A stretch of 64,000 nucleotides of DNA from Mycoplana azooxidifex (GTDB lineage: Bacteria; Pseudomonadota; Alphaproteobacteria; Rhizobiales; Rhizobiaceae). This document shows positions 1-8,232 of this stretch, in pieces (positions within the stretch are counted from its first letter, which is position 1; each line of letters begins with the position of its first letter). The stretch spans positions 296,963 through 360,962 of the forward strand of contig NZ_JACIEE010000006.1 of assembly GCF_014196765.1 (NCBI RefSeq), given 5' to 3'. Under the pieces are notes generated by a model that saw only the letters and a program-made list of their open reading frames with translations, was not told the origin of the DNA and ran no database searches. The position numbers and the translations under genes are program-made.

Positions 1-278
1 CCGTTCTTGAGGCCGACGTCGGCCTTGTAGATGCCGGTGTGGTCGACGATCAGCGCGTTGGTGATGACGGTATCGACCGCGCCTTCGCCGCGCGTCGCCT
101 GGCTCTGGCCCATGCCGTCGCGGATGACCTTGCCGCCGCCGAACTTCACCTCGTCGCCGTAGGTGGTGAAGTCCTTCTCCACCTCGATGAAGAGCTCGGT
201 ATCGGCCAGGCGCACCCTGTCGCCCGTGGTCGGACCGAACATGGAGGCGTAAGACGCGCGGGACATCTTGTAGGACAT
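1..278 (-). CDS. ureC: Urease subunit alpha, N-terminal part (runs off the window)
   Basis: The first 92 codons of the catalytic nickel subunit of urease, which hydrolyses urea to ammonia and carbamate in the cytoplasm. The reading starts [20 protein letters not shown] and continues through [15 protein letters not shown] and [20 protein letters not shown], which is the highly conserved UreC start. The nickel ligands and active-site Cys lie beyond the window edge. It is the last gene visible in the urt-ure operon and begins 3 nt after the stop of the gene at 282-920. Identification is by recognised family sequence and operon context. Confidence 0.97.
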   Translation of the reverse strand, partial: MSYKMSRASYASMFGPTTGDRVRLADTELFIEVEKDFTTYGDEVKFGGGKVIRDGMGQSQATRGEGAVDTVITNALIVDHTGIYKADVGLKN

Positions 279-281
279 GGA

Positions 282-920
282 TCAGGTTCCTTGGGAGGGG
301 GCGGAGGGCGAGGCCAGGAGGTGCAGGCGCCCCTCGGCGGCAAGGCCGGCGACGAGGCGGCGCTCGGCGGCAAAGGGATGGCCGTCCCAGCCCTCGTGGC
401 TGAAGCCGGTCAGGAAGATATCCGACCCGGAATGCTCGGGTGCGGAGAGGACATGAAAGAGCGTGACCAGGCCGCTGCTCGGCACCACGTAGGATCCCGC
501 GCCCAGTGCAGCCAGCGCGGTATCGGCAGCCTCGTGCACGGCTGCGGGAATGATCCGGTGCAGCTTGCCGCTTTCGGCGGCGAACCGGGCAAAGCCCTCG
601 GTGCGATCGTCGCAGAAATCGTCGAGTTCGGGATGGCTTATGGCCAATTGCGGCCGCAAGCCTGCGAATTTTTCAGGGTCGCGCACGGACCAAATCTCGC
701 GGCTGGCCCTGACGGGGGCGCTCTCGCGCCATTCGGGGCCATCCAGCATTTCGTTTGCCGGCCGTCCCGTGTTGCAGACGGCGACGGCATCGGTGCGGGT
801 GCCCGACTGCCCGGTGTTGCGGCTGAGGTTGAAACGGACGACGAAATCGGCGGCATCGATGGTCGCGGCCGCTCCCGCCGCCACCTGCCCGTTTCCCACG
901 ATCACGATGCGCCGCCCCAT
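282..920 (-). CDS. Urease-operon accessory protein with GT29-sialyltransferase-like motifs
   Basis: A 212-residue protein between the LprI-like gene and ureC. It begins with a nucleotide-binding-like beta-strand (RIVIVGNGQ, residues 4-12) followed by ID..DFVVRFN (21-31). This pattern resembles the CMP-sialic-acid-binding L-motif of glycosyltransferase family 29. Near the C-terminus, FLTGFSHEGWDGHPF followed by an E-rich helix and a short strand resembles the S/VS end of the same family. No signal peptide is evident. Proteins of this kind sit in rhizobial urease operons and are named only by location. Neither enzymatic activity nor a link to urease is established; the GT29 resemblance is my inference from motifs. 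Confidence 0.75.
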   Translation of the reverse strand: MGRRIVIVGNGQVAAGAAATIDAADFVVRFNLSRNTGQSGTRTDAVAVCNTGRPANEMLDGPEWRESAPVRASREIWSVRDPEKFAGLRPQLAISHPELDDFCDDRTEGFARFAAESGKLHRIIPAAVHEAADTALAALGAGSYVVPSSGLVTLFHVLSAPEHSGSDIFLTGFSHEGWDGHPFAAERRLVAGLAAEGRLHLLASPSAPSQGT

Positions 921-933
921 CCAGCCCCGGCCC

Positions 934-1362
934 TCAGTTCACGAAGCTGTCCGAAAGCGTCCCGAGTTCTTCGGTCCGCTTGCGGGTCAGGTCTGCGAGG
1001 CAGCCGGAGACGACCATCGGCTGCATCGATCCGCCCTCGACGGTGAAGCCCACCGCCGCGCACTGGCTGTCGCGATAGGCGAGCCAGGCGCGCTGAGCCT
1101 TCAGCAGGCGCTCCTCCGCGCCGCGCGGCTGTTCCGCCGAGCCGACACGATGGTCCCATGCGGCCGCGGCCTTCTTCGTCGCCAGCCACCGCGCGTTCAG
1201 GGCCTTGTCCGCCTTCTCGAAGTCGCCAGCCGCGCAGGCATTCATATCCATCTGCGTCTCGGCATTCTTGCAATCGACGTGATGCGCGTCCTCGCCCGAG
1301 GCGGGGGCGTCCATCAGCAGGACGCAGCCGCACAGCATCGTCAGAATTCCAGCCTTCATCAT
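934..1362 (-). CDS. LprI-like (DUF1311) periplasmic protein
   Basis: 142 residues with an N-terminal signal peptide (MMKAGILTMLCGCVLLMDAP, cleavage around residues 20-25). The mature part carries the Cys pattern of the lysozyme-inhibitor LprI N-terminal domain (DUF1311): VDCKNAETQMDMNACA near the start, LKAQRAWLAYRDSQCAAVG in the middle and SGCLADLTRKRTEEL at the end. Members of this family are periplasmic or lipoprotein-like, and some inhibit lysozyme. It lies 13 nt before the GT29-like gene and 24 nt after the GFA gene, so it is probably co-transcribed with urease subunits. Its role there is unknown. Confidence 0.85.
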   Translation of the reverse strand: MMKAGILTMLCGCVLLMDAPASGEDAHHVDCKNAETQMDMNACAAGDFEKADKALNARWLATKKAAAAWDHRVGSAEQPRGAEERLLKAQRAWLAYRDSQCAAVGFTVEGGSMQPMVVSGCLADLTRKRTEELGTLSDSFVN

Positions 1363-1386
1363 CGCCTTCCCCCTTTCATGCGGCGC

Positions 1387-1743
1387 TCACGCCGATGCGC
1401 CGTCATGGGCGTGCGACGACAGTGCGCGGGGGTTCACGCCCTCCAGGCAATTGACGTTGACGGCGACCATCGACGTGCCGTCCGGCTTCTCGCCAAAGGA
1501 GAAGCCCTGGATTCCACAGGTCTTGCAGAAGAGATGACGGAGCGTTCTGGTGTTGAAGCGATATTCCGACAGGTTCCCCTCGCCCGATTTCAGCGTGAAG
1601 GCGTCGCGCGGGGCGAAGGCCAGCACCGAGCCGAGGCGCTGGCAGCGCGAGCAGTTGCAGACGATCGTCTGGTCGAGATCGACATCGGCCTCGAAAGAAA
1701 CAGCGCCGCACTGGCAGCTGCCGCGGTAGTGTGCAATTCCCAT
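1387..1743 (-). CDS. GFA/CENP-V family zinc protein
   Basis: 118 residues from the ATG at 1743 (MGIAHYRGSCQCGAV). I prefer this to an upstream in-frame ATG because homologues begin here and the start lies one base past the ureB stop. Zinc-binding Cys of the GFA (glutathione-dependent formaldehyde-activating/CENP-V) fold are visible as CxC at residues 10-12, CxCxxC at 29-34 and CxxC at 73-76. Family members are small zinc proteins, a few of which bind glutathione-S-hydroxymethyl adducts; most have no known function. Tight spacing (1 nt after ureB) indicates translational coupling inside the urease operon. Confidence 0.88.
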   Translation of the reverse strand: MGIAHYRGSCQCGAVSFEADVDLDQTIVCNCSRCQRLGSVLAFAPRDAFTLKSGEGNLSEYRFNTRTLRHLFCKTCGIQGFSFGEKPDGTSMVAVNVNCLEGVNPRALSSHAHDGASA

Positions 1744-1744
1744 G

Positions 1745-2050
1745 TCAGAGTCCTCCCATGACCTGTTGGCGGAAACCGTAGATCTCGCGCTTGCCGGCAA
1801 AGGGGATCAGCCGCACCGTGCGGGTCTGGCCCGGCTCGAAGCGCACCGCCGTCCCGGCCGGAATGTCGAGCCGCAGGCCCCGGGCCGTCTCGCGGTCGAA
1901 GACGAGGCCGGCATTGGTCTCGTAGAAGTGATAGTGGCTACCGACCTGGATCGGCCGGTCGCCGGTGTTGGAGACGTCCAGCTCCGTGACCGGCAGGCCG
2001 GCATTGAGTTCGATGTCGCCGCTTGCGGCAATGACTTCACCGGGGATCAT
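1745..2050 (-). CDS. ureB: Urease subunit beta
   Basis: 101 residues, the usual length for a separate bacterial urease beta subunit, which packs with UreA and UreC in the (alpha-beta-gamma)3 enzyme. Recognisable family sequence: [16 protein letters not shown] at the start, [19 protein letters not shown] in the centre and [19 protein letters not shown] near the end. It starts 10 nt after the DUF1272 gene and is followed after 1 nt by the GFA gene. Confidence 0.97.
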   Translation of the reverse strand: MIPGEVIAASGDIELNAGLPVTELDVSNTGDRPIQVGSHYHFYETNAGLVFDRETARGLRLDIPAGTAVRFEPGQTRTVRLIPFAGKREIYGFRQQVMGGL

Positions 2051-2060
2051 CGGCTTTCTC

Positions 2061-2315
2061 CTAGGCTGCCCTGGCGGGGCCGCAGCCCTCGGCCTTCAGC
2101 ACGCGTTTCGTCGAGGCGGGGTGTTTCGTAAGCATCGCCGCCGGCCGGACCGGACGGCGGACGAGTTCGCCACCGCAGTTCGGGCAGACGCCCGCAAGCG
2201 CCCCGCCGGCGCAGTCTGTGCAGAAGGTGCACTCGAAGGTGCAGATCATCGCCTCCCGGCTGTCGGGGGCGAGGTCGCGATCGCAGCATTCGCAGTTGGG
2301 ACGAAGGTCCAGCAT
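2061..2315 (-). CDS. DUF1272 small Cys-rich protein
   Basis: 84 residues. The N-terminal two thirds is a compact Cys cluster (Cys 8, 10, 11, 25, 29, 32, 35, 44 and 47) ending in CPNCGGEL, the signature of DUF1272 proteins and suggestive of two zinc sites. The C-terminal part is basic and Ala-rich. It lies 4 nt from ureA and 10 nt from ureB, so it is almost certainly translated with them. Function unknown; a metal-handling or protein-interaction role in urease maturation would be speculation. Confidence 0.88.
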   Translation of the reverse strand: MLDLRPNCECCDRDLAPDSREAMICTFECTFCTDCAGGALAGVCPNCGGELVRRPVRPAAMLTKHPASTKRVLKAEGCGPARAA

Positions 2316-2319
2316 GGGC

Positions 2320-2622
2320 TCACCTGATCGGTTCGTGGACGGTCACGAGCTTGGTGCCGTCCGGGAAGGTCGCCTCGACCTGGATGTCGTGGATCATCTC
2401 GGCCACGCCCTCCATCACCTGTGCGCGGCCGATGACATGGGCGCCGGCCGCCATCAGGTCGGCGACCGAGCGGCCGTCGCGCGCGCCTTCCACCACGAAG
2501 TCGGTGATCAGCGCGATCGCCTCGGGATGGTTGAGTTTCACGCCGCGCTCCAGGCGCCGGCGTGCGACGATGGCCGCCATGGAGATCAGCAGCTTGTCTT
2601 TTTCGCGGGGGGTCAGGTTCAT
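2320..2622 (-). CDS. ureA: Urease subunit gamma
   Basis: 100 residues, the normal length of UreA. The sequence [20 protein letters not shown], followed by [20 protein letters not shown] and ending in [14 protein letters not shown], is typical and nearly full-family consensus. It forms the urease apoenzyme with UreB and UreC. It is 21 nt downstream of ureD and 4 nt upstream of the DUF1272 gene. Confidence 0.98.
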   Translation of the reverse strand: MNLTPREKDKLLISMAAIVARRRLERGVKLNHPEAIALITDFVVEGARDGRSVADLMAAGAHVIGRAQVMEGVAEMIHDIQVEATFPDGTKLVTVHEPIR

Positions 2623-2643
2623 GGATTGCTCGTCCGTTTCATC

Positions 2644-3456
2644 TTACAGAGTCCAGACTTTCGGCAGGCTGGCGCCGTTGCGCAAGTGCGAAATGACCGG
2701 GATGAGGGTTTTTCGCAGCGCGAAGCCGTCGGCGGCGGTCACGCGCGCCACGAGCTTGTCCTGCCAATGGCTTGCGCCGGCGAGCGCCTCGCCGAGCAGC
2801 GCGCGGGTTCCCGCGAGCATCGCCTCCGCCCGCCCGCCGCAATAGAGGAGCGTGGCAAAGGCCCCTGCCCCGCCAAGGACCGCAGGCTGCGAGACCTGAT
2901 CTGCAATGGCGCCGGACAACAGCGCTTCCTCCGCATGGATCAGCCGGCCGGCGCGCCGGATCCGCCAGCGGTCGCGGAAGAGGCCGTTCGCCATCGTCTC
3001 CCCCATCGCCCTGCGGCCGAGAATCACCGCCTCGACCCCGACGAATTCGGCATCCGGCGCGAGATCCACCGTCAGCGTCCGGGTCAGCGAGGCGCGATCG
3101 AACAAGATCGTCTCCTGCGGCAGCCAGTCCACGCGCGCGCCGGCGCCGACCATAATGCGCGTGCCGACCGAGGCGGTACCCGCGGCGGCCTTGTAGATCT
3201 TTTCGCAAGCCTGCGTCGTCAGCGTCAGTTGCGTCGCCTCACCCGCCTCGAACGACCAGTCGACGACGTCGCCGCCCGTAAGCCCGCCGGAGGTGTTGAT
3301 CAGCACCGCTTCCATCCCCGCATCGAAGGTCTCGGGCAGCCGGATCTTGGCGCAGCCTTCCTGGTAGAACGTGTCGAGGCGGGTGCGCCCGTCGCGGGCC
3401 TTGGTCGAAAGACGCCCCGCCCCGCGGGCGCGCTGGGGGGCAATCGAAGCTTGCAT
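2644..3456 (-). CDS. ureD: Urease accessory protein UreD
   Basis: About 270 residues from the ATG at 3456, preceded by a GGAG element about 13 nt upstream. An in-frame ATG at 3519 would add 21 residues unlike the family. UreD is the scaffold that, with UreF and UreG, presents apo-urease for nickel and CO2 loading. Conserved stretches are [16 protein letters not shown], then [14 protein letters not shown] and [10 protein letters not shown]. ureE, ureF and ureG are not in the window and may follow ureC. It follows urtE closely, joining the transporter and enzyme genes. Confidence 0.93.
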   Translation of the reverse strand: MQASIAPQRARGAGRLSTKARDGRTRLDTFYQEGCAKIRLPETFDAGMEAVLINTSGGLTGGDVVDWSFEAGEATQLTLTTQACEKIYKAAAGTASVGTRIMVGAGARVDWLPQETILFDRASLTRTLTVDLAPDAEFVGVEAVILGRRAMGETMANGLFRDRWRIRRAGRLIHAEEALLSGAIADQVSQPAVLGGAGAFATLLYCGGRAEAMLAGTRALLGEALAGASHWQDKLVARVTAADGFALRKTLIPVISHLRNGASLPKVWTL

Positions 3457-3535
3457 CGTCACGTCGGTTCTCCGGCTGCAGCGTGCGGCCTCGAAGATGG
3501 TGGCTGTCGCGGCGAACATATCGATAAGCGAGCCG

Positions 3536-4231
3536 TCAGACCGTCAGGTGCCGTCGCGCCTCGGGCGTATCCAGCGTCTCGGCCGGTCCCTCGTGCACGA
3601 TCTCGCCACGATCCATGATGTAGACATGATCCGCAAGCTCCCGGCAGAAATCAAGATATTGTTCCACAAGCAGAATTGCCATCCCGGTGGAATCGCGCAG
3701 GTATTTGATCGCCCGGCCGATGTCCTTGATGATCGACGGCTGGATGCCTTCGGTCGGCTCGTCCAGCACCAGGATCTTCGGCCGCGTCACCAGCGCCCGG
3801 CCGATCGCCAGTTGCTGCTGCTGACCGCCGGAGAGGTCACCGCCGCGGCGGCCGAGCATGGTCTGCAGCACCGGAAACAGGCTGAAAATGTCATCGGGGA
3901 TCGATCGATCCGCCCGTCTCAGCGGGGCATAGCCGCTTTCGAGGTTTTCCTTCACCGTCAGCAGCGGGAAGATCTCCCGACCCTGAGGCACATAGCCAAT
4001 GCCCTGCTTGGCGCGGTTATAGGGCGCCATGCCGTCGAGGGCCACGCCGTTGAAGCTGACCGTGCCGGAGGAGAGCGGGTGCTGGCCGGTCACGGCGCGA
4101 AGCAGGCTCGACTTGCCGACGCCGTTGCGGCCGAGCACGCAGGTGATCCTGCCCATCTCGGCCGAAAGCGAGATGCCGCGCAGCGCATGGGCGGCGCCGT
4201 AGTGGAGACTGGCTTTTTCGACTGTCAGCAT
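3536..4231 (-). CDS. urtE: Urea ABC transporter ATP-binding protein UrtE
   Basis: 231 residues from the ATG at 4231 ([19 protein letters not shown]). Eleven extra residues are possible from the ATG at 4264, but they are not family-like. LivF-type ATPase with Walker [10 protein letters not shown], signature [15 protein letters not shown] and Walker [13 protein letters not shown]. It pairs with UrtD to energise urea import through UrtBC. It is separated from urtD by about 195 nt containing two palindromic repeats, and is followed by ureD, which links uptake to hydrolysis. Confidence 0.96.
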   Translation of the reverse strand: MLTVEKASLHYGAAHALRGISLSAEMGRITCVLGRNGVGKSSLLRAVTGQHPLSSGTVSFNGVALDGMAPYNRAKQGIGYVPQGREIFPLLTVKENLESGYAPLRRADRSIPDDIFSLFPVLQTMLGRRGGDLSGGQQQQLAIGRALVTRPKILVLDEPTEGIQPSIIKDIGRAIKYLRDSTGMAILLVEQYLDFCRELADHVYIMDRGEIVHEGPAETLDTPEARRHLTV

Positions 4232-4269
4232 TCTCGTTCCTCGATATGGCCGTCGCGGAGGCACATCTG

Positions 4270-4316
4270 CCCCTCATCCGCCTGCCGGCACCTTCTCCCC
4301 GCGAACGGGGAGAAGG
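4270..4316. repeat. Rhizobial-type palindromic intergenic repeat, copy 1
   Basis: CCCCTCATCCGCCTGCCGGC leads into a perfect 10-bp stem (CCTTCTCCCC at 4291-4300, GGGGAGAAGG at 4307-4316). The same leader and a near-identical stem recur between ytfR and ytfQ at 19660-19704. Repeats of this style are common between genes in Rhizobiaceae. It lies between urtD and urtE and could affect mRNA processing. Confidence 0.75.
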
Positions 4317-4367
4317 CCCGGTGCCGCACCGCCGATTACGCAACGCCGGCGGTACCCTTTGTCTGTC

Positions 4368-4394
4368 CCCTCTCCCGAGTGCGGCGGGAGAGGG
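4368..4394. repeat. Second intergenic palindrome between urtD and urtE
   Basis: Inverted repeat CCCTCTCCCG / CGGGAGAGGG with a 7-nt loop, about 50 nt from the repeat at 4270-4316. The two together look like parts of one mosaic intergenic element. There is no U-run in the direction of the operon, so it is unlikely to be a strong terminator. Confidence 0.6.
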
Positions 4395-4426
4395 TCAGGG
4401 TGAAGGAAGTTCGTGTCCCGGAATCC

Positions 4427-5179
4427 TCATCTCCCCAGATAGTTCTCTATGACCTTCTGGTCCGCGCTGACGAAGTCGATCGAGCCTTCGGCCAGTACCG
4501 AACCTTCGGCAAGGCACGTCACCTTGACGCCGAGTTCGCGGATGAAGCCCATGTCGTGCTCGACGACGACGACCGAACGGGTCCTGGCGATCTCCTTCAG
4601 CAGGAGCGCCGTTTCTGCCGTTTCGGCATCCGTCATGCCGGCGACGGGCTCGTCGACCAGAAGCAGTTCCGGCTCCTGCGCCAGAAGCATGCCGATCTCC
4701 AGCCACTGCTTCTGCCCGTGGCTGAGGCTGGCGGCAAGGTCGTTGCGACGGTTCGACAGGCGTACCGTGGACAGGATCTCCTCGATACGGGCCTCGTCCT
4801 CCGCCGTCATCCTGTAGAACAGGGCCGCGAAGACGCCGCGCCTGCGGTTCAGCGCCAGCTCCAGATTGTCCCAGACGGTGTGGCTCTCGAACACTGTCGG
4901 CTTCTGGAACTTCCGCCCGATCCCGAGCTGGGCGATCTCCGCCTCGTCGCGCCTGGTCAGGTCGATATCGCCCTTGAAGAACACATCGCCTGAATCGGGC
5001 CGGGTCTTGCCGGTGATGATGTCCATCATCGTCGTCTTGCCGGCGCCGTTCGGGCCGATGATGGCGCGCAGTTCGCCGGGCTCGATGACGAAGGAGAGCG
5101 AGTTCAGCGCCTTGAAGCCGTCGAAGGAGACTGAGACGCCGTCTAGATAGAGCAGGCTTGTCGGTTTCTTGTCGTTCAT
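4427..5179 (-). CDS. urtD: Urea ABC transporter ATP-binding protein UrtD
   Basis: 250 residues from the ATG at 5179 (MNDKKPTSLLYLDGVSVSFD). LivG-type ATPase: Walker A GPNGAGKTT, Q-loop region IGRKFQKPTVFE, a signature variant LSHGQKQWLEIGMLLA and Walker B LLLVDEPVAGMT. The LSHGQ rather than LSGGQ signature is usual for UrtD. It starts 5 nt after urtC. The stop is followed by the repeat-containing spacer before urtE. Confidence 0.96.
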   Translation of the reverse strand: MNDKKPTSLLYLDGVSVSFDGFKALNSLSFVIEPGELRAIIGPNGAGKTTMMDIITGKTRPDSGDVFFKGDIDLTRRDEAEIAQLGIGRKFQKPTVFESHTVWDNLELALNRRRGVFAALFYRMTAEDEARIEEILSTVRLSNRRNDLAASLSHGQKQWLEIGMLLAQEPELLLVDEPVAGMTDAETAETALLLKEIARTRSVVVVEHDMGFIRELGVKVTCLAEGSVLAEGSIDFVSADQKVIENYLGR

Positions 5180-5184
5180 GGTGC

Positions 5185-6348
5185 TTACTCCGCCGCCAGC
5201 GGCTCTGCCGCGGCCATGCCCTTTACCGCCTCGTCGTCGGCCGCCTTGCGATATTCCTTGCGCTTCGCCCGCCAGGCCTGGGCCGTGCCGACGATGCCCC
5301 TGGGCAAGAACAGCGTGACGAGGACGAACAGGCCGCCGAGCGCGAACAGCCAGAATTCCGGGAAGGCGGCGGTGAAGATGCTCTTGCCGCCGTTGACGAG
5401 GATCGCGCCGATGATCGGGCCGATCAGCGTGCCCCGCCCGCCGACCGCTGTCCAGATGACCACCTCGATCGAATTGCCAGGCTCGAACTCGCCGGGGTTG
5501 ATGATGCCGACCTGCGGCACGTAGAGCGCGCCGGCCACGCCCGCCATCATCGCCGAGACGGTGAAGGCGAAGAGCTTGAAGTGCTCGACGCGGTAACCGA
5601 GGAAGCGGGTGCGGCTTTCGGCGTCGCGCACGCCGACGAGGATCTTGCCGTATTTCGAGCGCACCATACCGGATGTCATCACCAGGGCGGCTGCGAGTGC
5701 CACGGCGGAGGCGGCAAACAGGGCTGCGCGCGTGCCGTCGGCCTGGATATTGAAGCCGAGGATGTCCTTGAAGTCGGTCAGGCCGTTGTTGCCGCCGAAG
5801 CCCATGTCGTTGCGGAAGAAGGCGAGCAGCAGCGCAAACGTCATCGCCTGGGTGATGATCGAGAGATAGACGCCGTTGACGCGCGAGCGAAATGCGAACC
5901 AACCGAAGACGAAGGCGAGCAGGCCCGGCACCAGCACCACCATCAGCGCTGCGAACCAGAACATGTCGAAGCCGTACCAGAACCAGGGCAGCTCCTTCCA
6001 GTTGAGGAAGACCATGAAGTCCGGCAGAAGCGGGTTGCCGTAGGAGCCGCGCGCGCCGATCTGGCGCATCAGGTACATGCCCATGGCATAGCCACCGAGC
6101 GCGAAGAAGGCGGCGTGGCCGAGCGACAGGATCCCGCAAAAGCCCCAGACGAGGTCGAGTGCGAGCGCCAGCAGCGCATAGGTCAGGTACTTGCCGAACA
6201 GCGAGACCAGGTAGGTCGGCACGTGCAGCGGGTGGTCCGGCGCCGTCAAGAGGTTCAGTGCCGGGATCAGCAGGCCGAGCCCGAGGATGATGCCGACGGC
6301 AACGATGACGGTGCGATCGAAGGATTTGAGGAGAAACGAGGTGATCAT
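5185..6348 (-). CDS. urtC: Urea ABC transporter permease UrtC
   Basis: 387 residues from the ATG at 6348, which overlaps the urtB stop as ATGA. LivM-type inner-membrane permease with about ten hydrophobic segments. Family landmarks are YALLALALDLVWGFCGILSL, GHAAFFALGGYAMG and the C-terminal EAA-like region VEHFKLFAFTVSAMMAGVAG. The tail is long and charged (QAWRAKRKEYRKAADDEAVKG). It forms the transmembrane pore with UrtB. Confidence 0.96.
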   Translation of the reverse strand: MITSFLLKSFDRTVIVAVGIILGLGLLIPALNLLTAPDHPLHVPTYLVSLFGKYLTYALLALALDLVWGFCGILSLGHAAFFALGGYAMGMYLMRQIGARGSYGNPLLPDFMVFLNWKELPWFWYGFDMFWFAALMVVLVPGLLAFVFGWFAFRSRVNGVYLSIITQAMTFALLLAFFRNDMGFGGNNGLTDFKDILGFNIQADGTRAALFAASAVALAAALVMTSGMVRSKYGKILVGVRDAESRTRFLGYRVEHFKLFAFTVSAMMAGVAGALYVPQVGIINPGEFEPGNSIEVVIWTAVGGRGTLIGPIIGAILVNGGKSIFTAAFPEFWLFALGGLFVLVTLFLPRGIVGTAQAWRAKRKEYRKAADDEAVKGMAAAEPLAAE

Positions 6349-7976
6349 GCTTCCACCGCCCTGCCCTTGAGTGCGAACAGCCCGCGCGGCCGCTTCTGGA
6401 TGAAGAGGATGATCAGCACGAGGACGAGGATCTTGCCGAGCACCGCACCCGCATAGGGTTCGAGGAACTTGTTGAGGATGCCGAGCGTGAACGCGCCGAC
6501 CAGCGTGCCCCAGAGATTGCCGACCCCGCCGAAGACCACGACCATGAAGCTGTCGATGATGTAGCCCTGGCCGAGGTTCGGCGAGACGTTGTCGATCTGC
6601 GAAAGTGCTACGCCTGCGATGCCGGCGATGCCGGAGCCGAGCGCGAAGGTGAGCGCGTCGACCCAGGGCGTCCTGATGCCCATCGACGAGGCCATGCGGC
6701 GGTTCTGCGTCACTGCCCGCATCTGCAGGCCCATCGGCGTCTTTTTCAGGAGGAACAGCAGTGCCGTGAAGACGGCGAGCGCGAAGACAATGATCCAGAG
6801 GCGATTCCAGGTGACCGTCAGACCGCCCAGCTCGAAGGCGCCGGACATCCAGGACGGGTTGCCCACTTCGCGGTTGGTCGGGCCGAAGATCGAGCGCACC
6901 GCCTGCTGCAGGATCAGCGAGATGCCCCAGGTGGCCAGCAGCGTCTCGAGCGGCCGGCCGTAGAGGAAGCGGATGACGCCGCGCTCGATCGCCAGCCCGA
7001 CCGCGCCGGTGACGAGGAAGGCCAGCGGCAGCGCGATGGCGAGCGACCAGTCGAACAGGCCGGGAAACGAGGTGCGGATCACCTCCTGCACGACGAAGGT
7101 GGTGTAAGCCCCAAGCATGACCATCTCGCCATGCGCCATGTTGATGATGCCCATGACGCCGAAGGTGATGGCAAGCCCGATCGCGGCCAGAAGCAGCACG
7201 GAGCCGAGGGACAGGCCATACCAGACGTTCTGCCCCACGCTCCACAGCGCCTGCCGCTCCTTGATGCTTGAAATCGCGGCCTCAATGTCGGGCCGGAGAT
7301 TGTCGTCGGCGGAGGCAAGGGCTGCCGACAGCAGCGACAGGGCGTCCTGTCCGCCGGCATTGCCGATGACCGCGACGGCCGCCTTCTTCTCGTCGTCCGG
7401 CCGGTCAGAGACCAGCAGCGCCGCGGCGCGGGCGCGCTCCAGTACCGGTTTTACGTTGGCATTCGTTTCGGCCGCGAGCGCCGTCTCGACCTGCTCGAGC
7501 GCATCGGCGGAAGGCGAGCGCAGCATGGTCTGCGCCGCCTGCAGGCGAACGCCGGCGTCGGGGCTCATCAGCGTCAGGCCGCCGAGCGCGGTGCGGACCG
7601 CGCGGCGGAGGCTGTTGTTGACGCGGATCTTGGTCAGCGCGCTTGCGGCTTCGGTGCCGACCTCCTCGCCGGTGAGAGGATCCACGAGGGTCAGTGTGCC
7701 GCCGGCCGTCCTCGTCAGGAAGACCTGCTTGTCGGAATTGCGCTGGTAGAGGTCGCCTGCGGCCAGCGCCTCCAGCGCGGGGACGATCTTCGGATCGCCG
7801 GTCCTCGCCAGTGCCTCCACCTGCTCGACGGTCTTTGCAAAGCTGCCTTCGCCCAAGGCGTCGACCATCGCGCGGAGATCGTCTTGCGCCCTCAGGTCGG
7901 TCGCAAATACGGTGATCAGGAGGCAGAAGGTCACCAGCAGGGACTGGAACGATCGATAGGCTAGCCGCGTCAACAT
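6345..7976 (-). CDS. urtB: Urea ABC transporter permease UrtB with large N-terminal extracytoplasmic domain
   Basis: 543 residues. A signal-anchor (residues about 8-30) precedes some 220 residues of helical, repeat-like soluble sequence containing paired ALEALAAGDLYQR- and VDPLTGEEVG-type segments. The LivH-type permease follows (WSVGQNVWYGLSLGSVLLLA and GVMGIINMAHGEMVMLGAYT). Its length is about 240 residues above a bare LivH permease, but long UrtB proteins of this type are usual in rhizobia. The extra domain probably lies in the periplasm near UrtA. Start chosen at the ATG at 7976; a 256-nt spacer separates it from urtA. Confidence 0.95.
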   Translation of the reverse strand: MLTRLAYRSFQSLLVTFCLLITVFATDLRAQDDLRAMVDALGEGSFAKTVEQVEALARTGDPKIVPALEALAAGDLYQRNSDKQVFLTRTAGGTLTLVDPLTGEEVGTEAASALTKIRVNNSLRRAVRTALGGLTLMSPDAGVRLQAAQTMLRSPSADALEQVETALAAETNANVKPVLERARAAALLVSDRPDDEKKAAVAVIGNAGGQDALSLLSAALASADDNLRPDIEAAISSIKERQALWSVGQNVWYGLSLGSVLLLAAIGLAITFGVMGIINMAHGEMVMLGAYTTFVVQEVIRTSFPGLFDWSLAIALPLAFLVTGAVGLAIERGVIRFLYGRPLETLLATWGISLILQQAVRSIFGPTNREVGNPSWMSGAFELGGLTVTWNRLWIIVFALAVFTALLFLLKKTPMGLQMRAVTQNRRMASSMGIRTPWVDALTFALGSGIAGIAGVALSQIDNVSPNLGQGYIIDSFMVVVFGGVGNLWGTLVGAFTLGILNKFLEPYAGAVLGKILVLVLIILFIQKRPRGLFALKGRAVEA

Positions 7977-8140
7977 GAGATCATCCTTGCCAGGCCGGGC
8001 CTTACCGCTTCCGGGGCCGGCATGTGCAGTGCAGGGTCACGCCGCAATTGTGGATGCGACGAGTACAGGCGCCCGAAGGTTGCCCCGGCATTCCGGACCC
8101 GCCGCAGCAATCTCCCCACGAGACGGGGCAGGCAGCGAAA

Positions 8141-8186
8141 GCCCGGATGCATCCCGCCACCGGAGAATGACGGGACGCATCCGGCC
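8141..8186 (-). terminator. Stem-loop between urtA and urtB (attenuator-like)
   Basis: Arms GCCCGGATGCATCCCG (8141-8156) and CGGGACGCATCCGGCC (8171-8186) pair at 14 of 16 positions. Read on the minus strand, the stem is followed by CTTTCG rather than a full U-run. Binding-protein genes are often expressed above their permeases, and a leaky terminator or RNA-stabilising stem here would fit. The role is inferred. Confidence 0.5.
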
Positions 8187-8232
8187 GGCCGCGAGGGAAA
8201 ATCCCGCGTGGCCGACCGATCGATCAGGCGGA

